DNA from: Yeosuana aromativorans
GTDB lineage: Bacteria > Bacteroidota > Bacteroidia > Flavobacteriales > Flavobacteriaceae
NCBI RefSeq assembly: GCF_014646655.1
Contig: NZ_BMNR01000001.1
Span: forward strand, 345,382-409,381
Direction: 5' to 3'
Length of the DNA stretch: 64,000 nt
Shown here piece after piece: positions 9,111 through 17,736 of this stretch. The notes beneath the pieces were generated by a model. The model was not told where the DNA came from, searched no databases, and saw only the letters and a program-made list of their open reading frames with translations. A program made the translations under genes and the position numbers. The stretch's first letter is position 1, and each line of letters opens with the position of its first letter.

Positions 9111-9407
9111 TTAAAGGTTTAACACTCCATTTTCTGCCGCTGCAAAATCATTCCACAAATAAGCATCAGCTTCAGAATCATTTACATATTTACCATCAAT
9201 GATGTATTTAAACTCATAAGAGTTTCCGGTTTCCAAATCAACAGTTCCTTTAAAAATGCCGCTTTTTAATTTTTTAAGTCCCTTGGTTTTTGTGTCCCAA
9301 TTATTAAATGTTCCAACAACTTTAACTTCTTTTGCGTCTTCAGCTGGCACAGAAAAAGTAACTTTGCAAACTGGTTTGGTTTTCAAATATTGTTTTGTAA
9401 TAGCCAT
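9111..9407 (-). CDS. Small stand-alone CBM48 / isoamylase early-set domain protein
   Basis: The 98 residues are almost entirely one glycogen-binding-type beta-sandwich (CBM48 / AMPK-beta-like). It shows KVVGTFNNWD (about 28-37), the KLKSGIFKGTVDL strand pair and YEFKYIIDGKYVND. There is no signal peptide and no attached enzyme, so it is a cytoplasmic single-domain protein. Such proteins are frequent in Bacteroidota and may bind alpha-glucans or partner proteins; no function is established here. A likely minus-strand -7 box (TAAATTTG, 9439-9446) lies upstream. Confidence 0.8.
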   Translation of the reverse strand: MAITKQYLKTKPVCKVTFSVPAEDAKEVKVVGTFNNWDTKTKGLKKLKSGIFKGTVDLETGNSYEFKYIIDGKYVNDSEADAYLWNDFAAAENGVLNL

Positions 9408-9711
9408 AATTTCGTTTTTTTTGAGTTAATTAACAAGGCAAATTTAGAAAACAATTAGGTATGTGATGTTAATTAATGTCCTTTTAATGAAAGAATTATC
9501 AATTTGTTAATATGGGCGTTAAAAAACAAAAGGACTCAAAAATAAATTAGTTTTAATTATGAGATTGCTAATGCATTATTTGATGTTTTTGTGCTGATTT
9601 TCAGTGGTTTTAGAACGAAATCGATTGCGCAAAGACACCTATTTTCAATCTAAACATGTTATCTGCTATATGATTAAAAATAGTTAACTTTACAAGAATG
9701 ATTTATATACT
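9408..9711. other. Divergent intergenic region (304 bp)
   Basis: No gene is visible. On the minus strand 9439-9446 reads TAAATTTG, a perfect TAnnTTTG -7 box for the CBM48 gene, with a palindrome GTTAATTAAC (9425-9434) just downstream of it. On the plus strand TAACTTTA (9685-9692) is a one-mismatch -7 box 20 bp before the ATG at 9712. The centre shows nothing recognisable. Confidence 0.4.
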
Positions 9712-10626
9712 ATGTTCGGAACAAAAAAAGATAATCCAAAAATAGATAAAGACCAGTTAGAGCTTATTGAATATGCCCAAAAACGCATCAAACAAAAAAA
9801 ACGATTGTATGTGCATTTTGTATTATTCTTAATTGGCTCATTATTTTTAATCCTTCTTAATGTGGTGCTTGGTTTTGGAAAAACCTTCAGACCCTTTGAT
9901 ACCGATTGGTTTGTATATGCTATTTTAGCATGGTTATTCTTATTATTGTATCACACCTTTAACGTATTTGTAACCCATCACTTTATGGGAAAGGAATGGG
10001 AACAATTGCAATTGGAAAAATTGGTGGCCAAACAGAAGCAGCGTATAGAAGCGCTCAAAAAAAACATATCAGAAACAAATCAAGACCTATCTCCAACATC
10101 CTCTGAAACAGACACTAAAAAAAAAACTGAGTTAACTTCTTGTCTTACCATTATTGTGGCCGCCGCTGAAAACAATGCTATTGGAAAGGATAATCAACTT
10201 ATTTGGCATTTAAGTGATGACTTAAAACGGTTCAAAACATTAACCAACCATCACCATATCATCATGGGGCGCAAAACCTTTGAGAGCTTTTCTAAACCCT
10301 TGCCAAATAGAACTCATGTTGTTATAACCAGGCAACAAGATTACAAAGTCCCTGCTGGCGTGATTGTGGCAAACACGCTTGAAGAAGCCATAGAAATTTC
10401 AAAAAAAGACAATCAGCCATTTATTATAGGAGGTGGCGAAATATACAAACAAGCCATGAATATTGCTGATAAAATAGAAATAACCCGTGTTCATGAAACG
10501 TTTGAAGCTGATACCTTTTTCCCTGAAATTGACACCTCTGTTTGGAAAGAAACCTCCAGAAATTTCCATAAAAAAGACAGTAAAAACGAATATGATTTTT
10601 CATATATAACTTATGAGCAAAGGTGA
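9712..10626 (+). CDS. Membrane-anchored dihydrofolate reductase (2TM domain-DHFR fusion)
   Basis: The 304 residues combine two modules in one uninterrupted frame. Residues about 15-110 are a 2TM domain: a basic helix, two membrane segments (about 32-53 and 66-85) and a HHFMGKEWE motif leading into a coiled-coil-like helix. A Ser/Thr/Lys-rich linker (about 115-142) follows. Residues 143-304 are a complete DHFR with NNAIGKDNQLIWHLSDDLKRF, IMGRKTFESF and IIGGGEIYKQ. The DHFR part would regenerate tetrahydrofolate with NADPH, fitting nearby thyA. The fusion would hold it on the cytoplasmic face of the inner membrane. Ordinary DHFR is a soluble protein of about 160 residues. Confidence 0.9.
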   Translation: MFGTKKDNPKIDKDQLELIEYAQKRIKQKKRLYVHFVLFLIGSLFLILLNVVLGFGKTFRPFDTDWFVYAILAWLFLLLYHTFNVFVTHHFMGKEWEQLQLEKLVAKQKQRIEALKKNISETNQDLSPTSSETDTKKKTELTSCLTIIVAAAENNAIGKDNQLIWHLSDDLKRFKTLTNHHHIIMGRKTFESFSKPLPNRTHVVITRQQDYKVPAGVIVANTLEEAIEISKKDNQPFIIGGGEIYKQAMNIADKIEITRVHETFEADTFFPEIDTSVWKETSRNFHKKDSKNEYDFSYITYEQR

Positions 10627-10733
10627 TTTTTTATCTGTATCTAGATAAGGATCAAAATCAATAATTAATCATTTATGTTGATTTGTTTATATTTTACCTA
10701 TTTTAAAAGCTTGTATTTAAAAATCTTGAACGT

Positions 10734-13439
10734 TTGACAATTAATTTTTTTAAAATAATAATAACCCTATTGTTTTTAATTTTATTTTCAGACCATTTAG
10801 TGTCTCAAAATGAAACCAATAATTGGTATTTTGGCAATGAGGCCGGACTTAGCTTTAACAATGGGAGACAAACAGTTCTTACAGATGGAAAAATGAACAC
10901 TGTCGCTGGGTGCTCAAGCATTTCTGACAGATTTGGCAATTTACTTTTTTATACCAACGGAAAAGATGTCTGGAATAAAGACCATGTTTTAATGGAAAAT
11001 GGCTCCAATTTAGCAGGAGATCCAAACAACACCCAATCTTCAATTATCATTCCTAAACCTAATGACGACAATGTTTATTATATATTTACCACAAGGGAAG
11101 TACCATCAAAGACTCCCTTACTAACACCAGGTTTGTTTTATTCAGAAGTTGAATTTTCTTCCCAATTCCCTTTGGGTAAAGTTGTAATTAAAAATATTAG
11201 ACTGACTTCTTCAATTACTGAACGTATTACGGCTATTCATCACGCTGCAAGCAATACCATTAGAGTAATTACCTTTGGAAGTCGATCATCACAGGCAGGA
11301 ACTCCAAAAGACACTTTTTATATTTTTAACGTTACCGAAAATGGGGTGGATAGAATTCCGTTGATTGACAAACAAAATGTGAACTTATCATCGGCAGGAG
11401 CCATGAAAATTTCGCCTAACGGAAAGATTTTAGGACTAGCAGATTATGACGGCCGGTTAATTTATTTATACAATTTCAATAATGACACAGCAACACTGAG
11501 CTTTGACAAAACACTATTGGCCGATTTACTGTTTACCCCAATAAACCCCTATGGTTTGGAGTTTTCTCAAGATTCTGAAGTCATCTTTTATTCTGGTAAA
11601 AACCAATCCAATAACAACAGTTATCTCATTAGGTTCAGATTGGTAGACCGTTCGGATGTTGAAGGCAAAACAGTAGTGGATGTCTCTTCTGGTTATGATT
11701 TTGGATCGTTACAGCTTGCCAGCAATGGTAAAATTTACATGGCCATTTTTGTACAAAATAATCCTTTGGCTTCAGTAGGACAAATAAGTGTTATTAATGC
11801 GCCTAGTGACAACAGCGATATTGGCTACCAACCGCTTGGAATTGATTTGCAAACAGGTGAGTCACTTAAGGGATTGCCTATTTTTGTTCAATCATTTTTT
11901 AGGAACAGAATCCTTACCGAAAATCAGTGCGTTAGCGATACCTTTAATTTTTCATTTGATACTTACGCCCCAGCAACATCTGCTCTTTGGGATTTTGATG
12001 ATGGAACCACATCATCACTTGTAAATCCTAACCATAAATACTCAAAACCAGGACTTTATTTTGTCAAGGCAACGCTAACGATCAATAATCAACCCGTTGA
12101 AATTTACAAACAAGTCATGGTATATGCTTTGCCACAAATTGATGACAATCAAGTCTTATCACAATGTGATACAGACAACGATGGGCACGGTATTTTTAAC
12201 CTATACAACATTGAAGAAAAAATGAGTAAAAGATCAAATACAGACTATGAATTCTATTTTTACAACACTCATGATGATGCCATTAACGACACAAATGAAA
12301 TAGCAAACCCAGATGAGTATGAAAACAAAAGTAATCCCGAAGAACTGTTTGTGAAAATTATTAATCCTGAAGGCTGCATAACCATTACCAATTTTTTTAT
12401 AGAAACAACCTACACAGTTCTAGACCCTATAGACCCTATGTTTAGTTGTGAATTATCTGATGATGTTTATAATAATGGGGTGGGTGCTTTTGATCTTAAG
12501 AGCAAACTGTTGGAAATAAGGAGCCAATTCAACATTCCAGAAACTTCAAGAATTTCATTTTATGAATCGTTTCAGGAAGCACAAAAAAAGACAAATTCTC
12601 TTCCCTTTCATTTTGAATCGACAACCACTACTGTTTGGGTTAGAATTGAAGATAGCAATTTTGGTTGTTATGGAATTCAATCTATAGACTTGGAAGTAAA
12701 CTCTGCCATTGAAATAAATATTAATGACTCTTATACTATTTGTGATCCTAGTATTTATTCAAACATTGTTCTTGATGGTGGTAATTCAAATGATAGTTGG
12801 GCCTGGAAAGACAACAATGGCAATATTATTTCCACAAAAAAAGATTTTGAAATCACACAAGCTGGTTCATTTTCCTTAACTATTTCTAAAACAGAAAACC
12901 AAGTAACTTGTAGTACAACTAAAAATTTTATAGTATATGAATCTGGTTTTGCCAAATTTGATACAGTAACAGCTGAAGATTATCAAATAAAAGTAACCAT
13001 TACCGGTGAAAGTGATTATGAATACTCTTTGGACAATACATCGTTTTCAGGGCAAGGGCTTGAGCATAAATTCTTAAATGTAAGTGCCGGAATATATACC
13101 GTTTATGTTAGAGATAAAAACAATTGTGAACCTACAATAAGTACCAAGGTTTCTATAATAGGCTTCCCAAAATATTTTACTCCAAATAACGATGGAAATA
13201 ATGATGTTTGGAAAGTAGAAGGCATTTCGGATGATCTTTATATTTCTGCGGATATCAGCATTTTTGACAGATATGGAAAACCTTTATATAATATGGATTT
13301 AACCAAAAACCAAAATGGATGGGACGGCACCTACAATGGCTCTATAGTTACCTCTACAGACTATTGGTTTAAAGCTACTTTGGTTGACAAAAACAACGAT
13401 AGATTTGTGAAATTAGGGCACTTCAGTCTCAAACAATAA
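10734..13439 (+). CDS. Large secreted protein with PKD domain and type B T9SS sorting domain
   Basis: The 901 residues begin at a TTG. No in-frame ATG exists between the upstream stop (10704-10706) and the signal peptide (ITLLFLILFSDHLVSQ), so the non-standard start is needed. Residues about 30-380 are repeat-like beta strands reminiscent of a propeller (NWYFGNEAGLSFNNG, FGNLLFYTNGKDVW). A PKD-type domain follows near 400-460 (ALWDFDDGTTSS). The last 90 residues are the gliding-associated CHU_C, type B T9SS signal (FPKYFTPNNDGNNDVW). It should cross the outer membrane by type IX secretion and stay at the cell surface. The ligand is unknown. Confidence 0.8.
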   Translation: MTINFFKIIITLLFLILFSDHLVSQNETNNWYFGNEAGLSFNNGRQTVLTDGKMNTVAGCSSISDRFGNLLFYTNGKDVWNKDHVLMENGSNLAGDPNNTQSSIIIPKPNDDNVYYIFTTREVPSKTPLLTPGLFYSEVEFSSQFPLGKVVIKNIRLTSSITERITAIHHAASNTIRVITFGSRSSQAGTPKDTFYIFNVTENGVDRIPLIDKQNVNLSSAGAMKISPNGKILGLADYDGRLIYLYNFNNDTATLSFDKTLLADLLFTPINPYGLEFSQDSEVIFYSGKNQSNNNSYLIRFRLVDRSDVEGKTVVDVSSGYDFGSLQLASNGKIYMAIFVQNNPLASVGQISVINAPSDNSDIGYQPLGIDLQTGESLKGLPIFVQSFFRNRILTENQCVSDTFNFSFDTYAPATSALWDFDDGTTSSLVNPNHKYSKPGLYFVKATLTINNQPVEIYKQVMVYALPQIDDNQVLSQCDTDNDGHGIFNLYNIEEKMSKRSNTDYEFYFYNTHDDAINDTNEIANPDEYENKSNPEELFVKIINPEGCITITNFFIETTYTVLDPIDPMFSCELSDDVYNNGVGAFDLKSKLLEIRSQFNIPETSRISFYESFQEAQKKTNSLPFHFESTTTTVWVRIEDSNFGCYGIQSIDLEVNSAIEININDSYTICDPSIYSNIVLDGGNSNDSWAWKDNNGNIISTKKDFEITQAGSFSLTISKTENQVTCSTTKNFIVYESGFAKFDTVTAEDYQIKVTITGESDYEYSLDNTSFSGQGLEHKFLNVSAGIYTVYVRDKNNCEPTISTKVSIIGFPKYFTPNNDGNNDVWKVEGISDDLYISADISIFDRYGKPLYNMDLTKNQNGWDGTYNGSIVTSTDYWFKATLVDKNNDRFVKLGHFSLKQ

Positions 13440-13482
13440 AAAATATACAGTTCCATATTTACTATTTGCTTAATTTCGCACT

Positions 13483-15039
13483 ATGGTAAAAGAATTACAG
13501 CTTCGGGTTACGCTCAAAGAGGAAGAACGCAGCGATATTTTAACAGTAAAATCAGCTCATGCTTTAGATATTGTCAAAGAAGATATTACAGGCGTCAAAG
13601 TCCTTCGTAAATCCATTGATGCCCGTAAGCCTAAAATCATCTTCAATTATAAAGTTGCCGTTTATATTAAAGAACCATTACCAAAAACTTCACAATACAC
13701 CTTTGATTACAAGGATGTTTCAAAAGCCAAGCCCATTCACATTATTGGATTTGGCCCCGCAGGTATGTATGCCGCTTTGCGTTGTATTGAATTAGGATTT
13801 AAACCTATTGTTTTAGAACGTGGTAAAAATGTTCAGGACAGAAGACGGGATTTAAAAGTCATTAACCAAGACCATATTGTCAATGAAGATTCCAACTACT
13901 GTTTTGGCGAAGGCGGTGCCGGCACGTATAGTGATGGCAAACTCTATACCCGAAGTTTAAAGCGTGGTGACGTGCGCAGGATTTTTGAAAACCTAGTGTA
14001 TCATGGAGCTACCGAGCAAATTTTAGTAGATGCCCACCCTCATATTGGCACCAATAAATTGCCCAAAGTGGTTCAAAACATTCGGGAAACCATTTTAAAA
14101 TATGGTGGAGACATTCATTTTGAAACCCGTGTTGTTGACTTCACCGTTAAGAACCATAAAATTCAATCCATCATCCTTCAAAATGGCGAAGAAATGACCG
14201 TTAACCGAGTCATTTTAGCTACTGGCCATTCGGCACGAGATATCTTTTATCTACTTTATAAAAAGAAAATAGCTTTAGAAGCCAAATCCTTTGCCATGGG
14301 TGTTCGGGTGGAACATCCACAACATATTATTGATTCCATTCAGTATCATTGTAAAGGTGAGCGTAATGAATTATTACCAGCTGCATCTTACTCACTGGTC
14401 CAACAAGTCAATGACCGCGGCGTGTATTCTTTTTGTATGTGCCCGGGCGGATTTATTGTGCCTGCTGCTACAGCCAATGGTGAGGTGGTTGTTAATGGTA
14501 TGTCACCCTCTAAACGAAATAATTTATTTGCCAATTCTGGCATTGTGGTAGAAATTAATGCCGACAAAGATTTGCATAAATATGAACAATTCGGTCCTTT
14601 AAAAGCTTTGGAATACCAGAAATCTTTAGAAAAAATGGCTTTTACCGCTGGAGGCCGAAACCAGACTGCTCCAGCACAACGCTTAACAGACTTTGTGGAA
14701 GGTAGGCTCTCAAATGATTTGAACCCAGCCTCCTATCAACCCGGACTAAAATCCGCACCATTACATTCCTTACTTCCTAAATTAATTGGAAGTCGATTAC
14801 GAAAAGGGTTTGAGGCTTTTGGTCAAAAAATGAAAGGCTATTATACGGCTGAAGCCAATGTGGTTGGTGTAGAATCCAGAACCTCATCACCGGTTTGTAT
14901 CCCCAGAAATGAACATTTAGAACACCCTGAAGTTTCGGGATTGTTTCCTTGTGGCGAAGGTGGTGGTTACGCTGGTGGTATTGTATCTGCCGCCATGGAT
15001 GGCGAACGCTGTGCCGAAGCAGCTGTTAAAGGATTATAG
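13483..15039 (+). CDS. FAD-dependent dehydrogenase (COG2509-type)
   Basis: This 518-residue cytoplasmic flavoprotein has an N-terminal module of about 85 residues, then a Rossmann FAD motif (HIIGFGPAGMYAALRCIELG). Next comes GEGGAGTYSDGKLYTR near residue 145 and a C-terminal FAD-binding closure (LFPCGEGGGYAGGIVSAAMDG). This arrangement is that of the uncharacterized FAD-dependent dehydrogenases of COG2509. The reaction and substrate are unknown. It lies 45 bp upstream of fabD but is probably transcribed separately from it. Confidence 0.8.
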   Translation: MVKELQLRVTLKEEERSDILTVKSAHALDIVKEDITGVKVLRKSIDARKPKIIFNYKVAVYIKEPLPKTSQYTFDYKDVSKAKPIHIIGFGPAGMYAALRCIELGFKPIVLERGKNVQDRRRDLKVINQDHIVNEDSNYCFGEGGAGTYSDGKLYTRSLKRGDVRRIFENLVYHGATEQILVDAHPHIGTNKLPKVVQNIRETILKYGGDIHFETRVVDFTVKNHKIQSIILQNGEEMTVNRVILATGHSARDIFYLLYKKKIALEAKSFAMGVRVEHPQHIIDSIQYHCKGERNELLPAASYSLVQQVNDRGVYSFCMCPGGFIVPAATANGEVVVNGMSPSKRNNLFANSGIVVEINADKDLHKYEQFGPLKALEYQKSLEKMAFTAGGRNQTAPAQRLTDFVEGRLSNDLNPASYQPGLKSAPLHSLLPKLIGSRLRKGFEAFGQKMKGYYTAEANVVGVESRTSSPVCIPRNEHLEHPEVSGLFPCGEGGGYAGGIVSAAMDGERCAEAAVKGL

Positions 15040-15055
15040 ATATTAATTTTATTCC

Positions 15056-15063
15056 TATTTTTG
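15056..15063 (+). promoter_or_regulatory. Predicted promoter of fabD (-7 box)
   Basis: TATTTTTG matches TAnnTTTG perfectly and ends 21 bp before the ATG at 15085. It overlaps the in-frame TTG at 15061, which argues that this TTG is not the translation start. No convincing -33 element was seen. Confidence 0.45.
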
Positions 15064-15084
15064 CACAACAAAAAACTAGACATC

Positions 15085-15972
15085 ATGAACGCATATATAT
15101 TTCCAGGACAAGGTGCTCAATTCACTGGAATGGGCTTAAACCTATACGAAACCTCCCCTTTTGCTCAAGATTTATTTGAGCAAGCCAATCATATCTTAGG
15201 TTTTCAAATAACAGATATTATGTTTGAAGGAACTGCCGAGGCTCTAAAAGAAACCAAAGTGACCCAACCAGCTATTTTTTTACATTCGGTCATTCTTGCG
15301 AAAGCCTTAGGTAATCGTTTTAAACCAGATATGGTTGCAGGACATTCTCTAGGTGAATTTTCAGCCTTGGTTGCTAATGGCGCCTTAACTTTTGAGGACG
15401 GCTTGAAATTGGTATCGCAACGTGCATTAGCCATGCAAAAAGCCTGCGAAATTAAACCAAGCACTATGGCAGCTGTATTAGGATTGGAAGATGCTCTTGT
15501 TGAAAAAATATGTTCTGAAACTGAAGGCATCGTGGTGGCCGCAAACTACAATTGCCCAGGACAGTTGGTAATTTCGGGAGAAGTGGAAGCGGTAAACAAT
15601 GCCTGTGAGGCTTTAAAAGAAGCTGGCGCCAAGCGTGCTTTAGTATTGCCTGTTGGCGGGGCTTTCCATTCACCTTTAATGGAACCTGCTCGTGAGGAAT
15701 TGGCAGCTGCCATTGAAAACACCAAATTCAGCAAACCTATTTGTGCTATATATCAAAATGTAACAGCCAATGCCGTTCTTGATCAAGCGGCAATCAAATC
15801 CAATTTAATTTCACAATTGACAGCACCTGTTCGTTGGACGCAATCTGTACAGCAAATGATAGCGGATGGTGCCACTTTATTTACTGAAGTTGGCCCTGGT
15901 AACGTCTTGCAAGGTCTTGTTAAAAAAATAAGCAGAGAGGCACAAACGGCTTCTGCTACATTAGAAAAATAA
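15085..15972 (+). CDS. fabD: Malonyl-CoA:ACP transacylase
   Basis: From the ATG at 15085 the product has 295 residues and begins MNAYIFPGQGAQFTGMG, the family-typical start. The nucleophile serine is S88 in GHSLGEFSAL. Further conserved segments are QRALAMQ (arginine contact), FHSPLM (histidine) and the C-terminal VGPGNVLQGLVKKI. It moves malonyl from CoA to acyl carrier protein for fatty-acid synthesis in the cytoplasm. lspA starts 3 bp after its stop, so the two are almost certainly one operon. Confidence 0.95.
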   Translation: MNAYIFPGQGAQFTGMGLNLYETSPFAQDLFEQANHILGFQITDIMFEGTAEALKETKVTQPAIFLHSVILAKALGNRFKPDMVAGHSLGEFSALVANGALTFEDGLKLVSQRALAMQKACEIKPSTMAAVLGLEDALVEKICSETEGIVVAANYNCPGQLVISGEVEAVNNACEALKEAGAKRALVLPVGGAFHSPLMEPAREELAAAIENTKFSKPICAIYQNVTANAVLDQAAIKSNLISQLTAPVRWTQSVQQMIADGATLFTEVGPGNVLQGLVKKISREAQTASATLEK

Positions 15973-15975
15973 AAC

Positions 15976-16473
15976 ATGAAGCTATCTAAACGTTCGGTTA
16001 CAATTATAGCAATCATTATAGCCACTATTGCCATTGATCAAATTTCAAAAGTGTTGGTTAGAGCTTATGTAGAACCAGGCTCTCAAACAAAGATTATCGG
16101 CAATTATTTTACGCTTCACAATGTAGAAAATATTGGGGCATTTTTAGGAATGGGGAGCAGTTTAAACCCTACCCTTAAACTTATTCTATTACTTATTTTA
16201 CCTATAGTTGTATTAGGTTTTGTGCTTATTCATATTTTAAAAAACAAAGATTTAGACCGTTTATCGCTTATTGCGTTTTCTATTATTGTTGGTGGTGGTA
16301 TTGCCAATGTTTATGATAGAATTGTTTATGGCTCTGTTACTGATTTTTTCTACATGAAATTAACGGACACACTGCACACTGGTATTTTTAATGTGGCAGA
16401 CCTTTTTGTAACCACGGGCATGATTATGTTATTGGTGGTCAGTTTTAAGAAGAAAAGGAATACCCCTGAATAA
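15976..16473 (+). CDS. lspA: Lipoprotein signal peptidase (signal peptidase II)
   Basis: This 165-residue protein has four hydrophobic segments, normal for LspA. The conserved blocks are present: AIDQISKV near residue 20, VENIGAFLG, GGGIANVYDRI with catalytic D114, and FNVADLFVTTG with catalytic D142. It is an inner-membrane aspartyl protease that removes the signal peptide of diacylated prolipoproteins. Many of its probable clients, SusD-like and sulfatase lipoproteins, are encoded in this window. Confidence 0.95.
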   Translation: MKLSKRSVTIIAIIIATIAIDQISKVLVRAYVEPGSQTKIIGNYFTLHNVENIGAFLGMGSSLNPTLKLILLLILPIVVLGFVLIHILKNKDLDRLSLIAFSIIVGGGIANVYDRIVYGSVTDFFYMKLTDTLHTGIFNVADLFVTTGMIMLLVVSFKKKRNTPE

Positions 16474-16498
16474 TATTTCAAAAGACATATATACATAA

Positions 16499-16528
16499 AA
16501 AACCCACCTCATTAATGAGGTGGGTTTT
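16499..16528. terminator. Bidirectional intrinsic terminator
   Basis: A perfect palindrome (AAAACCCACCTCATT and its complement) lies between the convergent lspA gene and the lipoprotein gene on the other strand, with A- and T-runs outside. Confidence 0.85.
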
Positions 16529-16548
16529 AGTTTGGTAGTTAGACTTTA

Positions 16549-17058
16549 TTAATAGTGAGGATTCTCATCTTCTAAAAATCCAGTTCGTTTATGCCCCACA
16601 AACTTATAGACAGTACCGGGATCCCAACTGAATTCAGCTTCAAATGAAATTTCATCTACAACTGTATTGCTAGTTGTTGTGTAGGATTTTTTTGTAATCG
16701 TTCCATTGGTTACTGTTACGGTTTCATCTGTATATAATTCTGGAGTATTAGGCTCGCTTGAAAACGTCATGCCATCTGCATTTAATGATGCTTTAGCTTT
16801 TATTTCCATCCAATTATCATTATCATCAAGCCAAAAACCATTATCATTGGCAGCAGTGTTATATGTACTAAATTGCACATAATCTCCACCGTATGCTGGA
16901 GTAACACCATCTGGTTCTAAAGCAATAACCCACCAATCGCCAGCAATAGCTTCAACTTTAGTTCCTCCTGGATTTGGATCACCCCCTTCATCGCAAGAGA
17001 CAAATAAACTAACTGTGCACAACAGTATAAAGACTTTAATTATATTTATATTTTTCAT
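16549..17058 (-). CDS. Lipid-binding-type lipoprotein of a SusCD operon
   Basis: The 169-residue protein starts with a lipoprotein signal (LLCTVSLFVSCDEGG; lipid-anchored Cys near residue 22) and has an acidic, Gly/Pro-containing tether. The remaining 130 residues resemble the lipid-binding putative hydrolase family of Bacteroidota (AIAGDWWVIALEPDG early, KFVGHKRTGFLEDE at the end). The family assignment comes from general resemblance and from position as the last gene of a SusC-SusD-DUF5011 operon. It is probably exposed on the outer-membrane surface. The substrate is unknown. Confidence 0.6.
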   Translation of the reverse strand: MKNINIIKVFILLCTVSLFVSCDEGGDPNPGGTKVEAIAGDWWVIALEPDGVTPAYGGDYVQFSTYNTAANDNGFWLDDNDNWMEIKAKASLNADGMTFSSEPNTPELYTDETVTVTNGTITKKSYTTTSNTVVDEISFEAEFSWDPGTVYKFVGHKRTGFLEDENPHY

Positions 17059-17081
17059 ATTTATTTGATTTAATTTTTTAA

Positions 17082-17717
17082 TTATTGTCTTGAAAATGTT
17101 CTTTCAAAAGTTCCATAAAATGCACTGGCTTGTAATTGCCATCTAAAATTATCATTGTCATCAATATGACCAGGCAAAAAGCTTTTTATGGATATCCCAC
17201 TAGGTGATGTATTTTCTTGATATGGAATATAAATTTCATCATCATTGACATTAATAAACGTCACCGTAGCTTGATTGGCTCCTGTTACGCCACCTGCATT
17301 ATCGTAAGTATAATATCTGTCTGATATCTTAGTACAAGTTCCAGGACTACCGTTTGATCTAGCCCAACTACCTTCTAAATTGTAAATACTTGGTGCCGTT
17401 GAAACAACTACAACTGTTCTTGTTGCCGATGCCGCAAAACCTAAATCATTTACGGCTTCATAAGTTATATAATACACTCCTGGCACATTGGTATCTACAA
17501 CAGTACTAGTGGTAAACGGATAAGGTTCGCCTGATAAAGTTACATTTGCACTTGGGTCGGTCCAAGCATCACCTTGGTTTATAATCACTTCGTCACTACC
17601 ATTTAATTCGATAACTGCATAATTAGTAACTTCACTTACATCTGCTGTTGATTCTGTATCGCATGAACTTAATATTAGCAACGCCACACAAATCATTATT
17701 TTAAATATGTTTTTCAT
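17082..17717 (-). CDS. DUF5011-type Ig-like surface lipoprotein
   Basis: This 211-residue lipoprotein (signal MKNIFKIMICVALLILSSC, Cys 19) contains one Ig-like domain (about 35-112). Its strands INQGDAWTDPSANVTLSG and TNVPGVYYITYEAVNDLG are characteristic of DUF5011-like domains. The C-terminal 95 residues (SWARSNGSPGTCTKISDRYY) form a second beta-rich unit. It sits between the SusD-like gene and the lipid-binding-type lipoprotein with 20-25 bp gaps. It is probably an accessory surface binding protein of that uptake system; the ligand is unknown. Confidence 0.7.
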   Translation of the reverse strand: MKNIFKIMICVALLILSSCDTESTADVSEVTNYAVIELNGSDEVIINQGDAWTDPSANVTLSGEPYPFTTSTVVDTNVPGVYYITYEAVNDLGFAASATRTVVVVSTAPSIYNLEGSWARSNGSPGTCTKISDRYYTYDNAGGVTGANQATVTFINVNDDEIYIPYQENTSPSGISIKSFLPGHIDDNDNFRWQLQASAFYGTFERTFSRQ

Positions 17718-17736
17718 CTTCTTTCTTTTTTTAAAA

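Noticed and set aside
10628-10646. Weak hairpin after the 2TM-DHFR gene
   Set aside because: The TTATCT/AGATAA stem is short and lacks a clear T-run on the downstream side.
15061-15084. TTG start of fabD at 15061
   Set aside because: It overlaps a predicted -7 promoter box, and the FabD family begins at the ATG at 15085.
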